Source: Rhabditophanes sp. KR3021
Lineage: Eukaryota > Nematoda > Chromadorea > Rhabditida > Alloionematidae
Direction: 5' to 3'
Assembly: GCA_963281155.1 (NCBI GenBank)
Contig: CAUJLY010000002.1
Location: forward strand, 1,860,001 to 1,924,000
Length of the DNA stretch: 64,000 nt
The position numbers and the translations under genes are program-made. The first letter of the stretch is position 1; the number at the start of each line of letters is the position of its first letter. Below are positions 46,192-56,028 of this stretch, one piece after another. Below the pieces are notes generated by a model that worked only from the letters and a program-made list of their open reading frames with translations, was not told the origin of the DNA and searched no databases.

Positions 46192-46867
46192 ATGTCAACT
46201 ACGGAAGGAAAAGCGCCTTCTCCAAGTAGATCAAAGTCTGTGCCTTCCAAAGCAGATCCACCACCTATTAATAGATACGGAAACGGAAATGTAAATAGAA
46301 GCCTTTTGCTTCTCGAAAAAGTGAAACCATTACCATTAATGGATCGAAAGGTTGTGAGTAGGATTAATATTGGCGAGAAAACAAAAAAGTCATCTCTTTT
46401 ATTTAAAATTTAATGTGATATCCTTGGGGATATTTAAGGGCTCGTAATTTTAATCAAATTTTGTGTTTCTGAATAAAGAGAACTAAGTTAAATTAAAAAT
46501 AGAGTACAAATTTAATTTAAAAGAGCCTTTTAACCTTTTTTTATTTATTTAATTTAAAAGAGCCTTCCGACCTTTCTGTATTTATTTTAATGCATTCAAT
46601 TTTAGCGCCATTGTGGACCAAAACTTAACACTCAACAACGTCTATTTGGACCCAGTACTTCTGTCAAAAGTTCACCAAAAAGAAGTGATACCTTTAAAAG
46701 TTCAATCTTCGACGCAACTCCACCAAAGTCCCCAGCAAAGACCCCAAAAAAGCAAATCCCGGTCGCTAGTAGGTTTATTAATTTCTAATTTAATTTATTC
46801 ATAATGTTTAGTCAGAAATCCAATAACTGGAGAAATCAAAATGCCAGCTTCAATTGCTACTAACTAA
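46192..46867 (+). CDS. Jupiter/JPT-like microtubule-associated protein
   Basis: Exons 46192-46353, 46606-46768 and 46812-46867 give about 126 residues. The product is short, basic and Ser/Pro/Lys-rich. The middle exon reads TQQRLFGPSTSVKSSPKR followed by FKSSIFDATPPKSP, close to the RLFG...SSI pattern I remember in Drosophila Jupiter and vertebrate JPT (HN1) proteins. The end is RNPITGEIKMPASIATN. Jupiter proteins bind microtubules. The first donor may be AAG|GTTGTG or, better, GTT|GTGAGT; both keep phase 0. The 252-nt first intron contains two copies of a TTTAATTTAAAAGAGCCTT repeat. Confidence 0.45.
46510..46582. repeat. tandem repeat in an intron
   Basis: Two copies of a ~40-bp unit starting TTTAATTTAAAAGAGCCTT and continuing through ACCTTT to TTTATTT lie next to each other, inside the first intron of the Jupiter-like gene. 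Confidence 0.55.
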
Positions 46868-47123
46868 AGGCAAAGATTGACAACATTGAAAGTATATATA
46901 TTTCATATACATAAAATCGCTTTTGCTATCAAAAAGAAAGAACTTAAAAGCCGACTATAATGCATCAAAATCCTTTAAAATATATATCCATCCACCAATT
47001 GTTTCTTCTCTTTCCGTCCTGAATAATTAAACTGGCTTTTCTTTGTTTTATTAATGATATATTTTATGTTTTAAAATTTTTTATATAGTAAAACAAAATA
47101 AAATGGTAATTTTTTGAGTGCAT

Positions 47124-49018
47124 TTAAAGAACTTTGACTAAGTTGTCTACGAGGGAAGATGCTCCAATTCTGAATAAGTCTCCGTTTAGCCATTCTTCTC
47201 CGAGAACTTTCTTGACTAACAAATAGAATTGGCAAGCTTCTTCCACAGTTTTGATTCCTCCTGCTGGCTTGAACCCAATTTTCTTGCCAGTATGCTTGTG
47301 ATAAGCATCAATTACTTTGCACATAACATAGGCAACTTCGAGAGTAGCATTAACGCTTTCTTTCCCGGTGCTAGTCTTGATAAAATCTGACCCAGCCATG
47401 ATAGCAGTCCATGAGGCCTTGTGGACATTTTCTAAGGATTCAAGTTCTCCCGTAGCTAAGATCGTTTTTAAGTGAGCTTTTCCACAAGCTGCCTTCATAG
47501 CAGCTAATTCATCATGAACCAAACGCCAGTCCCCATCAATTGCCGCTCCGCGATTGATAACAGTATCAATTTCATCAGCTCCATCGGCAACAGCCAATTC
47601 AATTTCCAGACAACGTGATTCGATTCTATATTGGCCACTACAAATATGCCAATTTATACACTTTATATAATTCAACCAAATAAAAGTAATTTTTTGCATA
47701 AGGTTCCACTAAGCTCATGTATATATCAACTTCTTCAAGCCAGGAAATATTAAGGCAATGGCCTTTCCATAGTACACAAGAGACCAAATCGGTGGAAATG
47801 GGATCCCTTGCGGGTAAAATAAATCGTACATTGTTATGACCTAGGGTCGGTTAAGAAACTATCTAAACATAACCCCATAAAAATTCAAAAAATCAGGATG
47901 GGTATGCAATTGTATCGATCTCAGAAAGTACGCAAAGGCATTGTGTAATGGCTCCATTGCATTATTGCGGAAGCCTTTAATGTTCTACACAGTAAACAGC
48001 AAAGATGGGCACAAACTCAATAACAAAGCAACCAATCTCGAATGGATGAACCTAGCCAACAAATGTACCATGTGCATCGAACTGGTCTTTTCAAGCACGG
48101 AGCCCGAAACTCAAGACATTTCCTCAAGATTCTTGGTGATGTATTCAAGTACTATATCCATAAGGGTGTTACAACTCGCTATCAAGCTTCTATGGGACAT
48201 GTGTTGGAAATGCTTGGGCAACTTTATTAAAATTGGGAAAAAATATAAGACTAAACGTGTTGATCAAATGGTTTCTAACACTTTTATCCCCATCCAAACA
48301 ACGGAACTCAGGTAGGCCATATACTTGGAAACCAATTTGACATCAGAATGGGCAATTGCGATGGGCAACAGGAGTTAAAAATTCAACTTATGCTTGAGGA
48401 AAGTAGTTTTATCAATGCAATTTGTCGTGGGAACTATTAGGTGCTTATTTATCTGCAACTAATGCTGAAAGAGGATTGGGTGGAAATGGCAAGGATCACG
48501 CAGCTAGTATCTCTAAGTGTTGTTTTGGTAAACGGAATAATTATCAGGATTTAGGTGGATGTACTGTTGATTACTTTTTTGTCTTTTCTAATCAAATCAT
48601 TCTTTTAATGTCTCTTTGGTAGCATCGTATTAATTTTACATTTAATGTTTTATAGTACCGAAGCAACGAACCTTGGGAATCCACCCGCAACAGATGCAAT
48701 GTGCAATTGTTTTCCGGTCCTCTTCAAATGATCATGAACATCCTTAACTCTTAATGGGTAAACACAAACAGCTCCGCATTTAGCATCTGCATTAGTTTTG
48801 CATGGATGTAAGGCCTTGTCGACCAGAGCTCTAACTCTTGCGGGAGTGTCATCACCAGCCAAAGTAGTCAAGTCAGTACAGAATAACAACTTCAAAAGAA
48901 TGTCTTTGTTTCCGGAAATGGAGCTGGCCTCAGCCTTGCACTGACCAACAACAGATCCCAATTCAGGATAAGAAAAGTCGGCAGTAACCTGTTCGAAATA
49001 AGAAGAATCAAACGTCAT
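47124..49018 (-). CDS. DERA: deoxyribose-phosphate aldolase
   Basis: Two exons, 49018-48672 and 47637-47124, encode 286 residues. Key motifs are FCTDLTTLAGDDTPARVRAL, AVCVYPLRV, IASVAGGFP joined to SGQYRIESRCLEIELAV, EIDTVINRG (active-site Asp), AHLKTILATGEL, GSDFIKTSTGKE (Schiff-base Lys) and IGFKPAGGI (second Lys). The enzyme splits 2-deoxyribose-5-phosphate into acetaldehyde and glyceraldehyde-3-phosphate in deoxynucleoside breakdown. The catalytic set is complete. The intron (47638-48671) is 1,034 nt, over 20 times the local norm, and contains an antisense HNH/NUMOD relic. Confidence 0.95.
47750..48622 (+). pseudogene. HNH/NUMOD endonuclease relic inside the DERA intron
   Basis: Antisense to DERA. 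Pieces in shifted frames give CIIAEAFNV, then VNSKDGHKLNNKATNLEWMN (an HNH core, with the second-position His replaced by Ser), then YHVHRTGLFKHGARNSRH. A second core-like piece at 48310-48400 reads GNQFDIRMGN in one frame and LRWATGVKNST in the next. The last frame, SATNAERGLGGNGKDHA with ISKCCFGKRNN, is a good NUMOD1 match. Stops and frame changes show that it is dead. The HxHxTGL motif is shared with the TMEM120 relic, so the two belong to one family. Confidence 0.7.
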
Positions 49019-49348
49019 GTCCTAAAAAATGCTTTGTTAATAAAATTCAAACCAAAAGATCAATCTATAGCAGGCGAAAATGACTTAGATTGGAATGATA
49101 CTGTCAATTTAATAAATAACCTTCTTTAACGAGAAGGAATGTCATTTTAGTGTACTATTCTCATACACGTCTTTGTTTAAGCAATCAGATTAGTTGCGAA
49201 GAAATGAGACCATTGATTAGATAATTGGTGAGAGAGTCAACATACCAGATAGGAAATATACAATTTATTGACGTTAAAGATACAAAAAATTATTTATAAG
49301 CGTCTTAAATATTGCTGAAAATATACTGAACAAAATGAATCAAGTAAA

Positions 49349-50019
49349 TTAGGTTTGCGCTTGATTCAAAGCAGCAACAATTTTGTCTGCCTCGGATCTG
49401 TATCTAGCATCAGCAGCGATTGCATCTGTTTTGGCGAGTGGAGCTTTTCCTAGTTCCCCAGAAGTGATTTCCCATAGGACATTTTCAATCTCGACTTCTG
49501 CTTGTTCTTCCAAATCTTCTGGATCCATAGAATCAAAGGTTTCTTCCATCATCTCCTCAATAATGCCCACTTTAGTCATTTCTCTTGACATCTCACGCAT
49601 TGTAGCTGATATTTCGGGAATTTTAATCAAACTCTGCATTTGTTTCATAACTTCAGTACTGCTCTTGATGGAACCAGCCATTCGTATGGTTGCAAGCTGG
49701 TGCGTCATAGCCATATTGACACCGTTAATCTGAGCTATGCTTGAATACATCTTTGCTATAGCCTGAATAAATTGTAATTATCAAGTAACTTGGTTAAACT
49801 AACCTTTCTTGATCTGACAATACCTTTTCCCAGGATCATACAAACATCTTTATCACCCTTCTTAGCAGCTTCCTTGATTTGTCTCTTAACTTTGTCTTCT
49901 TCTCTCTCAATTTGGTGAATTTGCCTGGTAAGTCCACGAATTTCGCCCCTCATTTTTCTTTGCATATCTCTGACTTGTTCCTTGGGGTCAGGCTTCTTCG
50001 ATAGTCCAAATAAACCCAT
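49349..50019 (-). CDS. CHMP3: ESCRT-III subunit CHMP3 (Vps24)
   Basis: Exons 50019-49804 and 49762-49349, joined by a 41-nt intron, encode 209 residues. The sequence follows CHMP3: MGLFGLSKKPDPKEQVRDMQ, basic first helix, EREEDKVKRQIKEAAKKGD, KGIVRSRKAIAKMYSS, LIKIPEISATMREMSREM, GIIEEMMEETFDSMD, and EITSGELGKAP. CHMP3 polymerises with CHMP2 at membrane necks in multivesicular-body sorting, cytokinesis and membrane repair. The C-terminal MIT-interacting helix is shorter and less obvious than in vertebrates. Confidence 0.95.
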
Positions 50020-50343
50020 TTTTAATTTTTAATAAAGTAGAAACGCGCGTCGAATATCAATAAAGTGAGATACAACTTTGATTTAAGCTTGTGTATTTAT
50101 GTCAATGATTCATCCAAATACGCTTTGTACCAAAGATTGTTTTCATGAATGATAACAAATTATTAGAGGTGAATCATAATTAAAAATGACGAACAAAAAT
50201 GAGTCATATGATTTATTTTCAAAAAATAATTAAAATAAGTTGGAGCTACAGACGATTATTATCCTATAAAGTACACTAAAACATATAATCAAATTTGTTT
50301 AACAATTAACAGAAATATTGGTGGTTGATAACAAATTAGAAGT

Positions 50344-51077
50344 TTAAGATCTTCCTACGAATTCATTAATCTTGCTTAACAAAGAAACGTAACGGGTATG
50401 CTCGTAGTGAGTGGCGTAGTTGACCAATTCTCCGCAGAAAGCTTGGGTGAAACCTCTTTCTTCAAGATAACGGACAAACAAGAGATCGTGAAGCTTAGGG
50501 TCGATATAACGTCCGGAAGAAGCATAGACTGAGGCGTCCGCATCATCTCCTTCGTTTTTGGAAGCTGGAGCCACGTAATATTCTTCTACGGCATAGTCGA
50601 ATTTGCCATCTTCGGTTTCAACTAATTCCATGTGGAAGCAAAGTCTTTCTTCTCCCTTGGTGATTTCGATTGAAAATGGAGGCAATGCAACTGGGTCACT
50701 AGCTTCCCCACTTTCTTCATCTCCCATTTCGACGGAGTGGTTGACGTTCAAGATTACACAGATCTTTTCAGTTCCATGGGTTTTAGTTAACTTAACTTCG
50801 GCATCATTGGCAGTTACAGTAAATCCAGTGATGACAGGAGCCGAGTGTCCGGACAAATTCTTGCTTTCAAGATCTTTTTCGGCTTTAATTTCTTCAGCCA
50901 AAGCTCCAGTTAACTCAGCTTGAACTGACAAACCTAAAACAAACTATCAATAATTATCAATTAAAAAGGCAACTCACATTTAGCAGTGCTGAAAATGGTT
51001 CTACTAGCAACAAAGTTTCTGGCAACAGATTTAGATAAGAATGAGGCACATCCTCTAGCAAGTGTTAATCCACGCAT
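50344..51077 (-). CDS. C1QBP: mitochondrial p32/MAM33-family acidic protein
   Basis: Exons 51077-50978 and 50933-50344 encode 229 residues. The N-terminus MRGLTLARGCASFLSKSVAR is a basic amphipathic mitochondrial presequence. The mature part has the p32 pattern: acidic loop EMGDEESGEASDP, PPFSIEITKGEERLCFHM, a second acidic stretch NEGDDADAS, and the C-terminal helix ending around YLEERGFTQAFCGELVNYAT. p32 forms a doughnut-shaped trimer in the mitochondrial matrix and supports mitochondrial translation. Confidence 0.92.
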
Positions 51078-51311
51078 AATATATTATTTAATCTAAAAAG
51101 GTAGAAGATCAGGTTAGAGTTAATTAAACTTTTTTAAACAAAACAGACGCGAATTTTCTAGATTGGTAGTTCTTGGTAACTCCTAGCAAGAAATACTGAC
51201 TAGTCTCAATAAGAATGGGATTGTCAATGGGGAAAGGTGTATTTTGAAAGTGACAATATAAAAGCTAAATTAATTTTTTGATAAGTTTTATTCAAAGAAA
51301 GAAACATTTAA

Positions 51312-52242
51312 CTACACGTAATAAAGAGATTCATCAGATGATTGGATAACTCCTTCAATTCCACCAAATAAGGACGTATTTGCACTTGAATTGTTTGATT
51401 GACGCTCGGCTTGGAATAAATGAGATACATTTAGGATTTCTATTTTAGGTTTATATAGATTATCTTTCACTCCATAATTTGAATGCTCTGCTTCAAGATT
51501 AAATGTCGATGTTCCGTGAGATGAGCAATAAGTTTCATATGATTTGTAGTTACTATGAACAGGTTTTTTGGCCAAAAAAACTAGTAAAATGAAACATAAA
51601 ACTACCAAAATAGCAAGAGAGATGATTAGGATTAGTGAAAATGGATCTTCAACTAGATTTCTCCACTCAATTAGCTTGTTATAAAATGGAACTTGGGCCT
51701 GAGCTTCTTTTTTAGTTGATTCGTCTATTGTTTTTGAAAAGAAAGAAACGGAAACTTGAGCCTCATAACATTTTCCGATTAATTTGACAAACATTTCATT
51801 TTGATTGGTAGGCGATTCTTTGAAAATAAAAATTGGACTGCTTTGATCACAAGCAATATCTACTTTAAAGTGTTTGTCGTAGCCTACAACTCTAGAGTTG
51901 ATTAAGAGGTCGAAGATATTCAACTCTTTGAAATAAATATTAAGCATCTGTTTCTTGGTCTGAAAGAATTACATGAATATATATTAAAAAAATAATTCAA
52001 CTTACAACATAGCGAGAAACAATTGGTGATTGTACTCTGTGAATAGCTTCAGACCCAAAGACATAAGAACTCATTTCAAAATTAGGTGTAGAACATCTTG
52101 AATCCACAAAGCATTCAGCTCTCCATTCTATCGAGTTTAATTCAATATTGACATAAGTTGAGGTTAATACATTAGTGGTTTGTCCATTAATTAAAGGAAT
52201 AAGGAAAATTGCGAGATAATAAACACAGTTCATGATGAACAT
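51312..52242 (-). CDS. type I single-pass membrane protein, unknown family
   Basis: Exons 52242-52006 and 51959-51312, joined by a 46-nt intron, encode 294 residues. A signal peptide (MNCVYYLAIFLIPLINGQT) is followed by an ectodomain of about 150 residues with four cysteines (AECFVDSRC, IACDQ, IGKCYE) that could form two disulfides. One membrane helix (LILIISLAILVVLCFILLVF) and a 90-residue cytosolic tail follow. The ectodomain's last part (CDQSSPIFIFKESP, EMFVKLIGKCYEAQVSV) recalls the membrane-proximal half of a ZP-like module, but I cannot assign it. It is followed in the same orientation by the Cys-loop receptor upstream. Confidence 0.65.
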
Positions 52243-52646
52243 TAAATTAATTACCTAATAAAATACTAGCTTATATATAGGTAGATAAAATGACTGCGAT
52301 TGCCAATACTTAAGATTAATATAGATATGCAGATGTTTACAATGCCAATTTGAATCACACATCAAAATATGACACTTACAAGTCAGTGGCCAATCAAATG
52401 TGTTTTAAGCATGACTTTACCTCTAAGAAACTAAGCAAACAAGATGGCACTTGATTGATCTTATCGTATTTCACTAATGACCCTAAACCTACTTTATCAA
52501 AACCATTTTGCCGCTTATCGGTACATCACTTTTGATCAGCACACTTGCCTTTAACAATTAATGCATACACATATATCGAATTTGATTAGATTAACTTTAT
52601 TAAACCAAAATATAATAGTAATTTGTAAACACCGGTATCAAATTTA

Positions 52647-55600
52647 TCAATCAGATTCTTGCGTCACGTAATAACAAAAGCCCCAATACATGAAATTAAA
52701 CAATAGAAAACAGAGTGGAAAAAACCACCGAGCATAAAAGTCTATTTTGGCCGCGAAATCATCTGGTTTTTTAAAGTATCTTCTTTGGAATCTTGCAAAA
52801 AACGACTCTCGGGGATGTGGAGTAGTTATCGTCTAGGAAGTATTTCATTAGTAACATATTTAAGGAAATATAAACTTACATAATTATGTGAGCAAGTACA
52901 TTGTGGTTGGTAGAAATATCCTTCGCCTATAGGCATTTCATAATGAATTTCATCCCCCTTTCTGTTTTGCCTTTTTCTCAGTTCTTCTTTCTTGGCTAGT
53001 TTACCTTTCAGTTTATTATCTTGATAACTCACAAAGGCATATTCCACTAAAGCCCCGAATACAAAAGCTTGACAGGCTAGAGAAATTAAAATTTATTTAA
53101 AAAAAGGAGTTTTACTTACATAAAAGCCATATATCCACAATTTTGACGTAACTGACTGGGAGATGGAATTAATTAAATTTACTCATATTTGATTTAAATA
53201 TATTTATGTGGTGTATTTGTGGCTCCGTGCCTTTTCAATTTTTGATAATATTATATTAGAATTCAAATTTGAATAAAATGTTGCTAAGCTTCGTCATTAC
53301 ACATTTATTCTCTCTCAATTTGATAAGCAAAAGATGAGGCATCAAAATGGCAATGCCAACGGCTATCGGAGCCCCAAAAAAGTCTACCTCTGAGAAAAGT
53401 GCCGCAATAAGGCTAGAAATTGTAGCTGAAGGTAAGTTGTCAGCCTTTAGACAAACTTGTAGACTTGGAAATACTGACTACAGCCATGTGAAGAGTCTCA
53501 ACTGTGGAAGCTCCTAAACTGACTCTGCACGAAGAGTATATCTCAGTAGTAGAAAATTTAAAAGATATCTTGGATGAGAATGAGTTTGATATAATTGAAA
53601 GCTATCTTGATGGCGATGTTAACAAATATCATAATCACTTCTTTGAAAATATTTTAGAGGATGGATTTCCAGTAACAAATACAACCAGGCTGTAATCTTC
53701 CTTCTTTTTTATAATAATCCTGGCAAAACTTCAGTCTTTGTTTCGACTGATTATGGCCGTAATTTTGGGTCAATTCGAGAGTACTAAGATGATCCTGATT
53801 CCCATATTATGTTTGATGAGGAGCTCAAGGAATGGCTCAACTTATCGTTGATCCAAGATCTCGAAAAGACAGACAAAGATCATGTCAATTACAAAGATGC
53901 CAAGGCAAGATATGATCTTCTCGTGCAACTTAGTAGACGTACTCAAAAACCACCCAAAACTAACTAATTGGGGAACAACCAAGCGATGCAGTATACTCAA
54001 CTTCTGAGACTGTCCAAAAATTGGGAGACTACCTTTATCAATACCTGTTGGATGATCACGAAACCTACACAATAAAACCAACTCCAAATAGTAAATCTCT
54101 TATTCTAAAAAGCCTTAAATACAAATGTGAAAGTTGTATCAGCATATTTAACGATTACCCAAATGTGGCATACCATTTCAAGAAAAAGTATGCAACGAGT
54201 TGATAAGAAAATAAGTTGCCTCATATTGAGTTGTGGCTAAAGCTAAGAGATGAATTAAAGAACACAAGTCTTGCAATACTATAATCGGTGAACAAAGCGC
54301 TTTTGTCTTGCTTGATGTACCTTATTATACGAATGCTAAGATGTTAGCTTATGATCAATTGATGAGGTCAATCTTCTACTGGGTGTTTCTCGCGATGCAA
54401 AATAAAGATTTGACAAGCATCAATCAACAGCTAAACGTTGCCATTCCAGATTTATTTGTCTTAATGCTAAGAACACCATAATTCTTGATATCTTAAAGAA
54501 TAAGACGAAGGTTATGTCATTTTGCATTGGTGGCCTATGATGAAATGAATTATTTGCACTCGAATACTCAGTTATTAAGAATCTACAAGACATTTTTGGA
54601 AACAACGACTCGTCCGGACAAGCTAGCGATGTTATGTTCAAAAAGCATTCTGTGGCTGTAAAGAGAATCTCAGGCATTGTCTTCAGCAATGTGTAGTAAA
54701 ATTTAAATAATAGTATTGAATAATATTGTGTCAACTTTTAATATTTCCCCTTTTTGATAAACACTTTTATTTCTTTATCCTTTATTGTTTTAAATGATTA
54801 CCTAAATGAAAGTAAAATTAGTTAAGATCATTAAGAAGACCGCAGACCTGGTGGAAGTTTTGAATTAATTGAAGATTGCTAAAATAGAATTAAATTTAAT
54901 TAAAACAATTATTTGTTACCAAAGTTGTCATTGTCAATAAGGTCATCACACTAAGAGAAACTCTTCCTGCACTCGACGAAATATCAATCCAAAAACTGAC
55001 CCAAGAGGCTACTACAATCATGGCCGTTGGCCCATATAACTGTACCAAATAATAACTAAACTGACGAGAAAGCTTTAATCTAAGCCTGAGACACGAATAA
55101 ACTCCGGTTAAAGTTTTGTGAGTACAATCTCTATTTACAGTATAGTTAACAAGTAGAAAATTAGGCAAAGACTGGTCAACTCCTGATTTAATTTGAATAG
55201 GAGAAGAAACTGAATTATCCCATTGATATTCAATGTCCTAAATTATTAATAACAATCCTGCAAGTAATTAAATAAACCTACTGTGGCTGTATGTGCATAA
55301 CTTCCCATGTCACTATCACAAAATTGAGTGTCTAGGTATTATTAGAATTAAGAATTGTATTTTTTACCTACCCATTGGATAATAATGTAGCATAAAGGGA
55401 CATGAAATGATCATTGAAAGTCTGGTACTATAGTAAACGCTTCCATTTGCGTAAATACGAATGAACATATTTTCAGTATCAATAGCGTGGCCGTGAGCTT
55501 TCTTTTCCGTCATAAAGAATGTGTCAGGGGACCATATTTGTTTTCTATTCATTTTAAATATGCAAACATTAATTACATCTAAACATTCTTACCTTATATG

Positions 55601-56028
55601 AGGCACAGTTATGAATTCTGGCATGTTTTTGGCAAAGTACTTGTCATAAGCAAGACGAGGATCATACCATTTTTCCCGGAAAGTTATTTGCATTGAATAT
55701 TCCTGTAACATAAATATTTCATTATTTTTTCTTTTTTACTTACGTTATCTTTTACATTTATGCCGAAAATCATTCTTATCATGTAATTGACATAAACAAT
55801 AACCGGTCCACTTGTGTCATCTTCTTCTAAAGATGTTGCGGGTCTTACTCTTTTATCATATCCCGTCATAATTTTTTTCAAAATATATTCATCTTGAAAG
55901 TCTGCACTAATTTGCCTGGATTGATGGTGATGAAGTTCCTGAGATTCATTAATGGGAATTGATTTAATAAGTGAAGGTATCCAGATTAAGCTAATCATTA
56001 GATTGACGTTTCTTTGAAAGAAGAGCAT
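52647..56028 (-). CDS. Cys-loop ligand-gated ion channel (GluCl/GlyR-like)
   Basis: Nine exons on the minus strand (56028-55744, 55702-55593, 55544-55372, 55331-55282, 55237-54920, 54878-54848, 53155-53120, 53076-52880, 52832-52647) splice in frame to 461 residues. After a signal peptide come the extracellular strands [16 protein letters not shown] and the 13-residue loop [16 protein letters not shown]1 includes [18 protein letters not shown]2 is [18 protein letters not shown], then the [15 protein letters not shown] linker and M3 ([16 protein letters not shown]). A basic loop and M4 ([20 protein letters not shown]) end the protein. Family membership suggests an anion channel gated by glutamate, glycine or GABA. 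The intron between the 31-nt and 36-nt mini-exons is 1,692 nt and holds relic coding DNA. Confidence 0.93.
53347..54700 (+). pseudogene. degenerate coding sequence inside the Cys-loop receptor intron
   Basis: Antisense to the receptor, at least five open pieces follow each other in different frames: one from the ATG at 53347 ([19 protein letters not shown]), then [20 protein letters not shown] (stop near 53695), [20 protein letters not shown] (to about 53967), [20 protein letters not shown] with a CESCISIF zinc-finger-like pair (stop near 54203), and [20 protein letters not shown] near 54690. The coding-like composition differs from the AT-rich filler of other introns here. No family is recognised. 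The host exons on both sides are intact, so this is an insertion that is spliced out. Confidence 0.5.

Noticed and set aside
48650..49018. Truncated DERA ending soon after the donor, that is a pseudogene split by the HNH insert
   Set aside because: GT-AG splicing across 47638-48671 restores a complete aldolase with all catalytic residues.
54896..55168. Cys-loop receptor truncated after M2
   Set aside because: Two mini-exons (31 and 36 nt) and two further exons supply M3, the loop and M4 in frame.
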